From NCBI RefSeq assembly GCF_039525035.1, contig NZ_BAAAHE010000007.1, positions 1 through 64,000 on the forward strand: 64,000 bases of DNA. Reading direction: 5' to 3'. The DNA is from Sporichthya brevicatena. Lineage in GTDB: Bacteria > Actinomycetota > Actinomycetes > Sporichthyales > Sporichthyaceae. Position numbers and translations under genes: made by a program. Of the stretch, positions 52,772 through 60,928 are shown piece after piece (the stretch's first letter is position 1; every line of letters starts with the position of its first letter). The notes beneath the pieces are model-generated. The model had not been told where the DNA came from. It worked only from the letters and a program-made list of their open reading frames with translations, and did no database searches.

Positions 52772-54649
52772 ATGTCCGCCGGCGACAGGTCCGTACCGGT
52801 GACCGACGCGTGGGGGATCGACGACCGGTTCCTGGACGCGGGCGGCACGGTGCGGTCGATCGCGCCGGAGGTCCTCGAGGCCGTCCGGGACCGCATCGGC
52901 ACTCCGCCGGACGACCGCCCGCCGCGGCCGCTGGTCACGCGCCCCGGCGAGCCGGTGCCGGACGGGCACGCGTACCTCGTCCTCGAGGACGGGTCGACCC
53001 GCGAGGTCGCCGACTTCTTCCCGGCCGACCTGCCGTACGGGTACCACGCCATGATCGGCCCCGCCGGGCGCGCGCGGCGGCTCATCCTCGGACCGGGGCG
53101 GGCGCACCTGCCCGACCGGCGGATGCGGGGCTGGGCCGCGCAGGTCTACGCGATGCGGTCCGAGCGCAGCTGGGGGATGGGTGACCTGGAGGATCTGCGC
53201 CGGCTGGCGCGGTGGTCGAGCCGTGAGCTCGGGGCCGGGTTCGTGCTCGTCAACCCGGTGCAGGCGGTCTCGCCGACGATCCCCCAGCAGGCGAGCCCGT
53301 ACTACCCCGCGAGCCGGCGGTTCCTGAACCCGCTCTATCTCGCGGTCGAGCACGTGCCGGGTGCGGCCGGGGTGGTCGAGGTCGAACGGGCCGCCCAGGC
53401 GGGACGCGCGCTGAACGCCGACCCGCACCTGGACCGGGACGAGGTGTGGCGGCTGAAGTTGGCGGCCCTGGAGCGGATCTGGGCGATCCGCCGGCGCGAC
53501 CCCTGCCCGGACTTCGAGGCATGGACGCGCACCTCGGGGCCGTCGCTGCAGCAGTTCGCGACCTGGTGCGTCCTGAGCGAGGAGTTCGGGCCGGGCTGGC
53601 GGTCGTGGCCGGTGCCGCTGCGGACGCCGATGTCGTCGGCGGTGACGACCTTCGCGCACGGTCACGCCGACCGCATCGAGTTCTACTGCTGGCTCCAATG
53701 GCTGACGCAGCGTCAGCTCAAGGATGCGAGCCAGGGGATCGCGCTGATCCAGGACATGCCGATCGGCGTCGACCCGGGCGGGTTCGACGCGTGGGCCTGG
53801 CCGGAGTTGCTGGCCGAGAACGTCAGCGTCGGCGCACCCCCGGACGAGTTCAACACCAAGGGCCAGGACTGGGGTCTGCCCCCGTTCGTGCCGTGGCGTC
53901 TCGTCGACGCCGCGTACCAGCCGTTCATCGAGACCGTGCGCGCGTCGATGACCACCGGGGGCGGGTTGCGGGTCGACCACGTCATGGGACTGTTCCGGCT
54001 CTGGTGGGTGCCGGGCGGCGCCTCGCCGGCCGACGGGGCGTACGTGCGCTACCCGGCCGAGGACCTGCTCGACATCGTCGCGTTGGAGAGCTGGCGGGCC
54101 CGGGCGCTCGCCGTGGGGGAGGACCTCGGGACCGTCGAGCCCGGCGTCCGGGAGGCGATGGCGGACCGGGGCATCCTGTCCTACCGGCTGCTGTGGTTCG
54201 AGTCCGACGAGCCGGCGTCCTGGCCCGAGCAGGCGATGGCCGCGGTGACGACGCACGACCTTCCGACGGTGGCGGGGTTGTGGACCGGGTCGGACCTGCG
54301 AGAGCAGCGCCAGCTCGGGATGGATCCGAACGAGGAGGGGACGGCGGAGATGCGCGACCGCCTCGCGACCGGCGCGAGCCTGGCTGACGATGCGTCAGTC
54401 GAGGAGGCGGTGGCGGGGGCCTACGGTCTGCTCGCCCGCACCCCGAGCCTGCTACTCACCGTCGCCCTCGACGACGTCGCCGGCGCGGCGGATCGTCCGA
54501 ACATCCCGGGGGCGGACGGTGGACGGCCGAACTGGTCGATCCCGCTGCCGGCCGACCTCACCGAGCTCGAGCACCGGTCGCTGCTGCACGAGGTGGCGGA
54601 CCAGGTCCGCACCGCGGCGGACCCCCCGGAGCGTCCGGCGCCGGCGTAG
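52772..54649 (+). CDS. malQ: 4-alpha-glucanotransferase
   Basis: The 625-residue GH77 amylomaltase transfers alpha-1,4-glucan segments between maltodextrins. Motifs are QASPYYPASRRFLNPLYL (residues about 171-190), ALIQDMPIGVD near 327, GLRVDHVMGLFRLWW near 399 with the nucleophile Asp in RVDHVMG, LAVGEDLGTVEPGVREAM with the acid Glu near 451, and TTHDLPTVAGLWTG. PNIPG...RPNWSIPLP closes the C-terminus. ATG 52772 is chosen; the frame is open upstream across a hairpin. GTG 52799 is also possible. No glycogen or maltose genes lie nearby. Confidence 0.94.
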   Translation: MSAGDRSVPVTDAWGIDDRFLDAGGTVRSIAPEVLEAVRDRIGTPPDDRPPRPLVTRPGEPVPDGHAYLVLEDGSTREVADFFPADLPYGYHAMIGPAGRARRLILGPGRAHLPDRRMRGWAAQVYAMRSERSWGMGDLEDLRRLARWSSRELGAGFVLVNPVQAVSPTIPQQASPYYPASRRFLNPLYLAVEHVPGAAGVVEVERAAQAGRALNADPHLDRDEVWRLKLAALERIWAIRRRDPCPDFEAWTRTSGPSLQQFATWCVLSEEFGPGWRSWPVPLRTPMSSAVTTFAHGHADRIEFYCWLQWLTQRQLKDASQGIALIQDMPIGVDPGGFDAWAWPELLAENVSVGAPPDEFNTKGQDWGLPPFVPWRLVDAAYQPFIETVRASMTTGGGLRVDHVMGLFRLWWVPGGASPADGAYVRYPAEDLLDIVALESWRARALAVGEDLGTVEPGVREAMADRGILSYRLLWFESDEPASWPEQAMAAVTTHDLPTVAGLWTGSDLREQRQLGMDPNEEGTAEMRDRLATGASLADDASVEEAVAGAYGLLARTPSLLLTVALDDVAGAADRPNIPGADGGRPNWSIPLPADLTELEHRSLLHEVADQVRTAADPPERPAPA

Positions 54650-54667
54650 ATCGGCCAGAGTGGCGGC

Positions 54668-55408
54668 ATGACCGGTTACGTGACGCCGCTCGGCAGCGCG
54701 CTGCTGACGCTGATCGACCCCGATCGCGGCCGTGAGGTCGAGTTCAACCGCTGGTACGAGCGCGACCACTTCTACGGGGGCGTGCTGCTCGGGCCGGGTG
54801 TTCTCGCCGGCGGGCGGTTCGTGGCCCGGGCGGCCGAGAAGCGCGACCGCGTCGCCGACGAGCCCGACGTCGGCACGCTGCTCAACGCGTACTGGCTCGC
54901 CGACGAGGGCTCTGCCTTCTGGCCCTGGTGCGTGGAGCAGATCCCGGTCCTGACCGCGGCCGGCCGGATGACCGCGCCCGGCAGGGTGAAGCGGGTGTGG
55001 TGGCTGCCCGCACCGTGGACGGAGACGTCGGCCGTCGCCGGTGTCCCGCCGGCGTTGGCGCTGGACCGCCGGTATCCCGCGGTGATGCTGACGCTCGTCT
55101 CCGGTGCCGTTGATGTGTACCGCGCGGTGGCGCGGACGTTGTGCGAGCGGCCCGGCGTCGGTCTCGTCGTCGGGGACGTGCCGCGGGCGGTGAACTTCCG
55201 CTCCGGGCCCGCCGAGGCGATGGACGTGGTGCTGGGGCTGTGGTTCCTCGCGTCGGCGGAGGGCTCGTCGGAGTTCGGTGTCGCGCACGACGCGGCGGTG
55301 GCCGCTGCCGGTGCGGAGGTCCGGTGGCGCTCGCCCTTCGTCGGTACGGTGCCGGGCACGGACACCCACCTGGACTCGCTGTGGCTGCGGGAGGAGAGCG
55401 CGACGTGA
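54668..55408 (+). CDS. Hypothetical protein, possible dimeric alpha/beta-barrel (EthD-like)
   Basis: The 246-residue protein begins TPLGSALLTLIDPDRGREVEFNRWYERDHFYGGVLLGPGVLAGGRF. The FNRWYERDH element resembles the EthD/Dabb-type ferredoxin-fold barrel (W/Y-x2-x-H), and a second barrel-like half may follow (PAVMLTLVSGAVDVYRAV ... DVVLGLWFLA). No catalytic motif is certain. ATG 54668 lies 18 bases after malQ, and its stop overlaps the alpha/beta-hydrolase-like gene as GTGA, so the two are translationally coupled. A joint role with the serine-less hydrolase is an inference from that coupling. Confidence 0.7.
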   Translation: MTGYVTPLGSALLTLIDPDRGREVEFNRWYERDHFYGGVLLGPGVLAGGRFVARAAEKRDRVADEPDVGTLLNAYWLADEGSAFWPWCVEQIPVLTAAGRMTAPGRVKRVWWLPAPWTETSAVAGVPPALALDRRYPAVMLTLVSGAVDVYRAVARTLCERPGVGLVVGDVPRAVNFRSGPAEAMDVVLGLWFLASAEGSSEFGVAHDAAVAAAGAEVRWRSPFVGTVPGTDTHLDSLWLREESAT

Positions 55409-56322
55409 CCGGTCTGCCCCTGACGTGCACCGTGGAGGTGGGGGAGGGCGTCGAGGCGGCCCTGGCCGAGCTCGCGTCGATCGCCGCCGAGGTGCGGCCC
55501 ACCGACGTCCCGAGCTGGCGTGTGTTCGCCCGGTTCGCGGACCGGCTCGCCGGTCCGGCGCTGGACCTCGCCGAGGTGCGGAACGTGACGATCCCGCGGC
55601 GGCTCGGCGGGATCGGGCTGCGGCTCTACCGCCCGGCGGCGGGGGCGTTGCCGGCGGTGCTGTTCGTCCACGGCGGCTGGTTCTTCTTCGGCGACCTCGA
55701 GAGTCACGACACCCTGTGTCGCTCGCTCGCCGCGGCGTCGGGCTGCGCCGTGATCGCCGTGCACTACCGCCGCGGGCCGGAGCACCCGTTCCCCGCGGCG
55801 CCGGACGACTGCTTCGAGACGCTGACCTGGATCGCCGAGCACGCCGAGGAACTGGGCATCGACCCAGCGTCCCTCGCGATCGCCGGTGACGGGGCGGGCG
55901 GGACGCTCGCGGCGCTGACGGCCCGTCGGGCTCGCGACGAGGGCGGACCGTCCCTCCGCGCGCAGGCGCTGCTGTACCCGGTGCTGACCGAGGCCGTGCC
56001 GGACGTGTCCGGGGTGCCGCTGGTGAGCGCCGACCTCGTGCGGTCGGGGTGGTCGATGTACGCCCCGTCCGGCGGTGAGGGGCTGGTGCCGCCGCGGACG
56101 GACCTCGCCGGCCTCCCCCCGACGCTCGTCGTCACCGCCGAGCACGACCCGTTCCGCGACGACGCCGAGGCCTACGCCACGGCCCTCGCCGACGCCGCCG
56201 TCGAGGTCACCACCACCCGGTACGACGGCATGGTCCACGGCTTCGCCGGCCTCGCCGGTGCCGTCCCCGCCGGCCGCGACGCCCTCGCCGCCGTCGGAAC
56301 CTTTCTCCGCTCGGCCCTCTGA
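55405..56322 (+). CDS. Alpha/beta-hydrolase (HSL-type) lacking the nucleophile serine
   Basis: The 305-residue protein has the hormone-sensitive-lipase fold: oxyanion motif VLFVHGGWFFFGDLESHD near residue 88, VIAVHYRRGPEHPFPAAPDD near 116, the late acid in TAEHDPFRDDAEAY and the His in DGMVHGFAG. The nucleophile elbow that should read GDSAGG reads GDGAGG (codons GAC GGG GCG), so the catalytic Ser is Gly. Oxyanion, Asp and His survive. It is therefore either a non-hydrolytic member (carbamate, decarboxylase or binding role) or an inactive esterase. GTG 55405 overlaps the preceding stop. The stop is followed by palindrome copy 2. Confidence 0.85.
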   Translation: MTGLPLTCTVEVGEGVEAALAELASIAAEVRPTDVPSWRVFARFADRLAGPALDLAEVRNVTIPRRLGGIGLRLYRPAAGALPAVLFVHGGWFFFGDLESHDTLCRSLAAASGCAVIAVHYRRGPEHPFPAAPDDCFETLTWIAEHAEELGIDPASLAIAGDGAGGTLAALTARRARDEGGPSLRAQALLYPVLTEAVPDVSGVPLVSADLVRSGWSMYAPSGGEGLVPPRTDLAGLPPTLVVTAEHDPFRDDAEAYATALADAAVEVTTTRYDGMVHGFAGLAGAVPAGRDALAAVGTFLRSAL

Positions 56323-56327
56323 CCCCC

Positions 56328-56380
56328 CGTTACGTCAGCGAGATCGCGCGTCATAGCGCTCGATCCCGCTGACGTTACGA
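56328..56380. repeat. Intergenic palindrome, copy 2 (likely bidirectional terminator)
   Basis: GTTACGTCAGCGAGATCG and CGATCCCGCTGACGTTAC form an 18-bp dyad with two mismatches. It begins six bases after the hydrolase TGA with the same TGA-CCCCC-GT junction as copy 1 at 95-142, whose left arm is identical to the complement of this right arm. The convergent quinone reductase gene ends 38 bases further on. Confidence 0.75.
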
Positions 56381-56417
56381 CCGCACGGGGCCGCACCACC
56401 TCGACCCGGGCGCCGGG

Positions 56418-57386
56418 TCAGCGCACCTGGAGCACGATCTTGCCCGTGACCTGGCGCCGGTCGATGGCGAGGAGGCCGTCGAGGGCCTGGTCGAACGGGA
56501 GCACGGTGAGGGGCAACGGCTTGATCGTGCCGTTGGCGTAGAGGGGTTCGAGCTCGGCCCACTGCTCGTGGAGGTAGCCAGGGTGGGTCATCCACCATGC
56601 GCCCCAGCCGGCGCCGCGGACGTCGATGTTGTTCAGCAGCAGACGGTTGACCTTGACGGTGGGGATCTCGCCGGCGGTGAAGCCGACGACGATCAGGCGC
56701 CCACCGGGGCGCAGGGAGCGCAGGCTGTCGGTGAAACGGTCGCCGCCGACGGGGTCGACGACGACGTCGACGCCGGAGCCGGTGAGCTCGCGGACCCGGT
56801 TCAGCCAGCCGTCGACGAGCACGACGTCGTCCGCGCCGGCCTCGCGGGCGACGGCGGCCTTCGTCTCGTCGCTGACGACCGCGATGACGCGACCCGCGCC
56901 GAGCGCCGGGGCGAGCCGGAGCGCCGAGACGCCGATGCCGCCGGCCGCGCCGTGGACGAGCACGGTCTCGCCGCGGACCAGGCCGGCCCGCTTCGTCAGG
57001 ACGAAATGGACCGTCAGATCGTTGAAGAGCAACCCGGCCGCCTGCTCCATCGGCACCGAGTCCGGGAGCCGGAAGACCTGCGAGGCCGGGATGCAGGCGA
57101 CCTCCGCCATGCCGCGGTTGATGCCGAGCGCGACGACGCGATCGCCCGCCGCGAGCCCGCTGTCCGCCGGTGCGGTGCGCACGACGCCGGCGACCTCGCT
57201 GCCGAGCGTGAACGGCAGATCCGGCTGGTACTGGTACATCCCGCGGGTCTGGAGCACGTCCGGGAACGCGAACCCGGCGGCGTGCACCTCGATGACGACC
57301 TCACCGGGCTCCGGCGTGGGCTCGGCGATGTCGACGATCTCGACCGACTCCGGCCCGTCCAGCTTCGTCACCTGCACGGCACGCAT
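56418..57386 (-). CDS. NADPH:quinone oxidoreductase family (MDR) protein
   Basis: The 322-residue zinc-free medium-chain reductase has MRAVQVTKLDGPESVEIVDI, EVHAAGFAFPDVLQTRGMY, LPFTLGSEVAGVV near residue 59 and the Rossmann VLVHGAAGGIGVSALRLAPALGA near 142. DVVVDPVGGDRFTDSLRSLRPGG and GKIVLQVR close it. Absence of the catalytic-zinc Cys set is typical of QOR-type enzymes that reduce quinones or enoyl compounds. ATG 57386 is preferred, and GTG 57392 two codons up is also usable. It is followed 38 bases past its stop by the terminator palindrome. Confidence 0.9.
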   Translation of the reverse strand: MRAVQVTKLDGPESVEIVDIAEPTPEPGEVVIEVHAAGFAFPDVLQTRGMYQYQPDLPFTLGSEVAGVVRTAPADSGLAAGDRVVALGINRGMAEVACIPASQVFRLPDSVPMEQAAGLLFNDLTVHFVLTKRAGLVRGETVLVHGAAGGIGVSALRLAPALGAGRVIAVVSDETKAAVAREAGADDVVLVDGWLNRVRELTGSGVDVVVDPVGGDRFTDSLRSLRPGGRLIVVGFTAGEIPTVKVNRLLLNNIDVRGAGWGAWWMTHPGYLHEQWAELEPLYANGTIKPLPLTVLPFDQALDGLLAIDRRQVTGKIVLQVR

Positions 57387-57425
57387 GGGCACCCCGTCCT
57401 CTCGGCTCGGACGGATTCTTCCGGC

Positions 57426-57647
57426 TCAGTGCGTCTGGGTGCTCGAGGGGGCTGCGTCCAGCGGGGCGGTCGGGCCCGTCTGCAGCTCGACGCGGTGCGG
57501 GAAGTTCACCTCCACGGTGCGCGGCCCGGTGCCCTGGACCGCGACGGCCGCCATCGCCAGCGCGAAGAAGAACGCGCCGAGCACGATCACCAGGTGATGG
57601 ACACCCTGCGTGATGGCGACCGCTCGGGGGTGGGGGCGCGCGTGCAT
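57426..57647 (-). CDS. Small single-span membrane protein
   Basis: The 73-residue product has one membrane span (HHLVIVLGAFFFALAMAAVAVQG, residues about 17-39) after a short basic N-terminus, and a soluble Pro/Thr-rich tail (PHRVELQTGPTAPLDAAPSS) that should face outside. No family is recognised. It lies 39 bases before the quinone reductase start on the same strand, so they may be co-transcribed. Coding-like third-position composition supports it being real. Confidence 0.5.
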   Translation of the reverse strand: MHARPHPRAVAITQGVHHLVIVLGAFFFALAMAAVAVQGTGPRTVEVNFPHRVELQTGPTAPLDAAPSSTQTH

Positions 57648-57693
57648 GCCGGGGATCTACCCCGGGCGATTCGCGCGATTGTTGTGACGCCCG

Positions 57694-57888
57694 TCACAGA
57701 CGCTCGACGGCGTGGAGCACGTCGTCGGCGCTCGCGAAGCGCTCCGCGGGCAGGGCGCGCAGGGTGCGGACGACCTCGATCTCGGCGCCGGCGGTCTGGG
57801 CGCACTCGACCAGGCGGTCCTTGCTCGCGGGGAAGTCGGCGGCGTTCAGTGCCTCACGGACCGCCGCGGACGTCGGCCGGGACTGCAT
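57694..57888 (-). CDS. DUF2795 domain protein
   Basis: The 64-residue protein matches the DUF2795 signature: VREALNAADFPASKDRLVECAQTAGAEIEVVRTLRALPAERFASADDVLHAVERL, helices from residue 10 to the end. The hallmark is F-PA-K then a charged helix and L-x2-LP-x3-F-x2-x2-DV. These small actinobacterial proteins have no known function; some sit near flavoproteins or stress genes. ATG 57888 has AGGAGGC upstream. It is 80 bases downstream of the flavohemoprotein stop on the same strand. Confidence 0.8.
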   Translation of the reverse strand: MQSRPTSAAVREALNAADFPASKDRLVECAQTAGAEIEVVRTLRALPAERFASADDVLHAVERL

Positions 57889-57968
57889 GGGGGCGGAGCC
57901 TCCTCGTCGTCGCTTACGGCTCTCCGCTCCTCTACCCCGATCGGCGTGCCCTCATGGAGGGGCGTCAG

Positions 57969-59072
57969 TCACCCGAAGGAGTCGAAGCGGATTCGCGAGA
58001 GCGAGACGCCGCTGATCAGCAGGCGGTCGATCGAGTTACGCACCATCGGCGCCGAGCCGGAGATGAAGACGTCGTGATTGCGCCAGTCGCCGTGCCGCAG
58101 CGCGACGTCCACGGCGACGCCCTGCTCGCCGGGGAAGTCGGGCTGGTCGGAGATCGCGGGCACGACGTTCAGCCACTCGTACGCCCGAGCGAGGCTGTTG
58201 ATCGCCGCCAGGTCGTAGAGGTCCTCCACCGTCCGCGCGCCGACGAACAGGTGCACGCGGCGGTACCAGTTCCAGCGACCCATGTCCTCGATGATCGCCT
58301 TCATCGGGGCGAGCCCGGTGCCGCCGGCGATGCAGACCAGGTCGCGGTCCGACGTGCGGTCCGCGGTCATCGTCCCCGTCGCGTGGCCGATCCGCACCAC
58401 GTCGCCCGGTCGTGCCTTGCGCACGAGCGCCGTGCTGACCCAGCCCGCGTCGACCTTGCGGACGTGGAACTCGAGCAGGTTGTCCTTGTTCGGTGCCGTC
58501 GCCATCGAGTAGTTGCGCCACACCCGCGGCCACCACGGCGTCTCGACCGAGCAGTACTGCCCGGCCTCGTAGGGGAACGGCTGGTCCGGACGGAGCCGCA
58601 CGACCGCGATGTCCGCCGCGCGCTCCTCGTGCTCGACGATCTCGGCCAGCCACCAGTCGGGCGTGTCGAGCGCCGCGCGACGGGCGGCCTCGATCATCGT
58701 GCGCGCGACCCGCGCGTACGCCTCCACCCACGCGTTCTGCACCTCGGGCGTCCAGGCGTCACCGGCGTAGCGCGCGATCGCGGCGAGCAGCGACCGGCCG
58801 AGCGCCTCGTAGTGCGCCGCCTTCACGCCGAACTTGCGGTGGTCGCGACCGAGGCCGGTGAGGAAGCCGTCGAGGAACTCGGGCTGGTCCGATCCCTGCA
58901 CGATCCGCACGAGGGCGCCGAACAACCGGTCGCGCTGGAGGTCCATGGCGACCGGGAACAACTCACGCAGCTCGGGGGCCTCCATGAACAGCCGCGCGTA
59001 GAAGTACGACGCCACGCGGTCGGCCTGGGGCTCCACAACCGCGAAACTGTTCTTGATCAGGTCTTCGGTCAT
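57969..59072 (-). CDS. Flavohemoprotein-like globin/FAD/NAD(P) oxidoreductase
   Basis: The 367-residue fusion has an N-terminal globin (about 1-135) with the proximal His in FGVKAAHYEALGRSL and distal Tyr/Gln region near residues 25-55. An FAD domain follows (FPYEAGQYCSVETPWWPRVWRNYSMA; the RxYS motif binds FAD), and an NAD(P) domain with CIAGGTGLAPMKAIIED and HDVFISGSAPM. This is the layout of nitric-oxide dioxygenase Hmp, here slightly shorter than the usual 390-410. ATG 59072 has GGTGAGGG close upstream. It is divergent from a cysteine-containing HTH regulator that probably controls it. Confidence 0.9.
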   Translation of the reverse strand: MTEDLIKNSFAVVEPQADRVASYFYARLFMEAPELRELFPVAMDLQRDRLFGALVRIVQGSDQPEFLDGFLTGLGRDHRKFGVKAAHYEALGRSLLAAIARYAGDAWTPEVQNAWVEAYARVARTMIEAARRAALDTPDWWLAEIVEHEERAADIAVVRLRPDQPFPYEAGQYCSVETPWWPRVWRNYSMATAPNKDNLLEFHVRKVDAGWVSTALVRKARPGDVVRIGHATGTMTADRTSDRDLVCIAGGTGLAPMKAIIEDMGRWNWYRRVHLFVGARTVEDLYDLAAINSLARAYEWLNVVPAISDQPDFPGEQGVAVDVALRHGDWRNHDVFISGSAPMVRNSIDRLLISGVSLSRIRFDSFG

Positions 59073-59111
59073 CCCTCACCTGCGACTGGAGCGGGCGTGA
59101 TTTTCTACGAG

Positions 59112-59130
59112 GATAATTGGAAAAATTGAG
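59112..59130. promoter_or_regulatory. AT-rich island in the flavohemoprotein/HTH divergent region
   Basis: GATAATTGGAAAAATTGAG stands out in a GC-rich window and contains AATT-N5-AATT. It likely holds the promoter of one or both genes and may be the regulator's site. Confidence 0.45.
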
Positions 59131-59171
59131 GCTCGGGGGTCTGGTGGAACATTTGCGATCAAGGGAGCACG

Positions 59172-59807
59172 GTGGTCTCTGACCGACGCGGGGCAGTTCT
59201 GTCCGCTTTGCGTGCCTTCGGCCGGGCCGTCGCCGTCGAGGAGATCGCCGCCCAGTTGGACCTGCACCCGAACACGGTGCGCTTCCATCTGCGCCGCCTC
59301 GTCGCCGACGGGCTCGCCGAGCAGGCGCCCGATCCCCGCGGCGGCCGCGGCCGCCCCCGCCTGCTGTTCCGCCCGGTGACGCACCGGGACAGCCGCAACT
59401 ACCTGCTGCTGTCCCGCATGCTCGCGCAGGCGACCGCCGAGTCCGGCGACGTCGCGCTCGCCGAGCGCACCGGTGACGCCTGGGGTCAGGCTCTGCTGGG
59501 CGAGACCGGCGCCCGCCCGAGCCGGCGCGCCCGGGGCGACGACGCCACTCGGGTGGCCGGTCACCTCACCGAGATCCTCGACTCGATCGGCTTCGCCCCC
59601 GAGGTCGCGGTCGCCGAGGACGGGCTGCACGTCGACCTGCGGCACTGCCCGTTCCTCGAGGTCGCCCGCGAGCAGCCCGGCCTCGTCTGCGGCATGCACC
59701 GCGCGCTGATTCAGGGCGTGCTCAACGGCCTCGACTCCGGCCTGCAGGTGACCGAGCTCCGCGCGTTCGTCGAGCCCGGACGGTGCACCGCGAGCATCGC
59801 GCGCTGA
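59172..59807 (+). CDS. HTH transcriptional regulator with conserved cysteines (SufR/ArsR-like)
   Basis: The 211-residue regulator has an N-terminal winged helix (RGAVLSALRAFGRAVAVEEIAAQLDLHPNTVRFHLRRLVADGLAEQ), a basic wing (DPRGGRGRPRLLF), and a C-terminal ligand domain with HCPFLEVAREQPGLVCGMHRALIQG and a third Cys in EPGRC. The Cys-x13-Cys pair plus a distal Cys resembles iron-sulfur-binding SufR-type regulators. Divergence from a flavohemoprotein suggests NO or oxygen sensing, which is inference. GTG 59172 has AAGGGA six bases upstream. Confidence 0.8.
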   Translation: MVSDRRGAVLSALRAFGRAVAVEEIAAQLDLHPNTVRFHLRRLVADGLAEQAPDPRGGRGRPRLLFRPVTHRDSRNYLLLSRMLAQATAESGDVALAERTGDAWGQALLGETGARPSRRARGDDATRVAGHLTEILDSIGFAPEVAVAEDGLHVDLRHCPFLEVAREQPGLVCGMHRALIQGVLNGLDSGLQVTELRAFVEPGRCTASIAR

Positions 59808-59810
59808 GAC

Positions 59811-60185
59811 CTACTCCGGGTCGTCCAGGCGGCGCACCAGCGTCTTCGGCGCGACGAGCCGGTAGGACGTCTCGACCATCTCGGCGACCTCGGCCCACTC
59901 CGCCGCCGGGAGCGACTCCGCGAGGGTGAGGGCCACCCACCCGCTCCGGCCGAGCCCGTAGCCGGCCGGCTCCGCGTTCTCGCGGGACGCGACGAGGCCG
60001 GCCGCCTCCTCCGACGGCAGCTTCACCGTCAGATGCGTGGCGGCCTGGTCGCAGAAGACGAAGTTCTTGCCGCGGACGCGGAACGTCGGGTGGTCACCCC
60101 AGGACTCGATGTCGACGCGCTCCGCCTCGGGCAGCGCGAGCGCCACCGCCTCCAGCCGGGCCATGTTGTTCAGCTTCTTCGCCAC
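59811..60185 (-). CDS. MmcQ/YjbR-family DNA-binding-fold protein
   Basis: The 124-residue protein has the YjbR cyaY-like fold: NNMARLEAVALALPEAERVDIESWGDHPTFRVRGKNFVFCDQ, THLTVKLPSEEAAGLVA, then GRSGWVALTL and VAEMVETSYRLVAPKTLVRRL. GTG 60185 matches the family length of about 120; the upstream in-frame GTG 60218 would add 11 residues. Function in the family is not established despite the DNA-binding label. It converges on the HTH gene with three bases between stops and follows the alkylation-repair gene on the same strand. Confidence 0.85.
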   Translation of the reverse strand: MAKKLNNMARLEAVALALPEAERVDIESWGDHPTFRVRGKNFVFCDQAATHLTVKLPSEEAAGLVASRENAEPAGYGLGRSGWVALTLAESLPAAEWAEVAEMVETSYRLVAPKTLVRRLDDPE

Positions 60186-60214
60186 GGGCCCAGTCTGCCG
60201 CCCGGGCGCGAAGT

Positions 60215-60928
60215 TCACGACCCCCGATGGGCCGCGAGCACCGCCGCGCGCTGATCCTCCGTCAGGTATTTGACCGCCTCACGCATCGTCACGCCGGAGG
60301 CGCGGGCCGCGCGGGGGAGCAGCCAGTCGAACACGAGCTCCGGCCGGGTCCGGGCTGCGTCGCGCAGCACCCACCCGATCGCCTTGCGGATGAAGAACTC
60401 GCGCTCGTCGAGCATCGCGTCGGCGTAGCGCGCGAACCGCGCGAAGTCCCCACCGCCCCGGCGCAACGGAACCAGGTGCGCGAGCAGCGCCGAGCGCCGC
60501 ACCCAGAAGTCCTCGTCGCCCGCCCACCGGTCCAGCACGACCCCGGTCTCCGGGTGCGCGTCCGCGATCGGGCCGACGGCGTTGCCCGCGAGGTTGTCCA
60601 CCAGCGCCCACGTGCCCGAGGTGCGGATCAGGCGCTCGATCAGCGGCAGGTCGGCCGGGCCCAGCGTCTTGACGCGATGAACGAGCAGATCGACCGCGAC
60701 CGCGCAGCACTCGAACGCCGGCCTCTGCCACAGCGCCTCGACGAGATCGACGAGCGTCGCGTGGTCGAGACGGCCCACGCCCTTCGCGATGCGATGCACG
60801 GCCGGCATCCCCGTGCCGTAGTGCTTCCGCGTGCTCTTGAGGTACCGGCGCTCGTGGTCCGCGCGGACCGGGTCACCGACGGCCGCCAGCGCCGCCTCGA
60901 TCTCGGCAACACTCGCCAACGGGCCCAC
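60215..60928 (-). CDS. DNA alkylation repair protein (AlkD-like HEAT-repeat glycosylase)
   Basis: The 237-residue all-helical protein has the AlkD/DUF4071-type repeats: YLKSTRKHYGTGMPAVHRIAKGVGR, LVDLVEALWQRPAFECCAVAVDLLVHRV, TWALVDNLAGNAVG with the Trp/Asp pair used in base release, DEDFWVRRSALLAHL and FFIRKAIGWVLRDAARTRPE. AlkD removes bulky and cationic alkylated bases. GTG 60928 directly abuts the aminotransferase stop codon, so they are co-transcribed. The conserved Trp, Asp and Arg are present, so activity is expected. Confidence 0.87.
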   Translation of the reverse strand: MGPLASVAEIEAALAAVGDPVRADHERRYLKSTRKHYGTGMPAVHRIAKGVGRLDHATLVDLVEALWQRPAFECCAVAVDLLVHRVKTLGPADLPLIERLIRTSGTWALVDNLAGNAVGPIADAHPETGVVLDRWAGDEDFWVRRSALLAHLVPLRRGGGDFARFARYADAMLDEREFFIRKAIGWVLRDAARTRPELVFDWLLPRAARASGVTMREAVKYLTEDQRAAVLAAHRGS

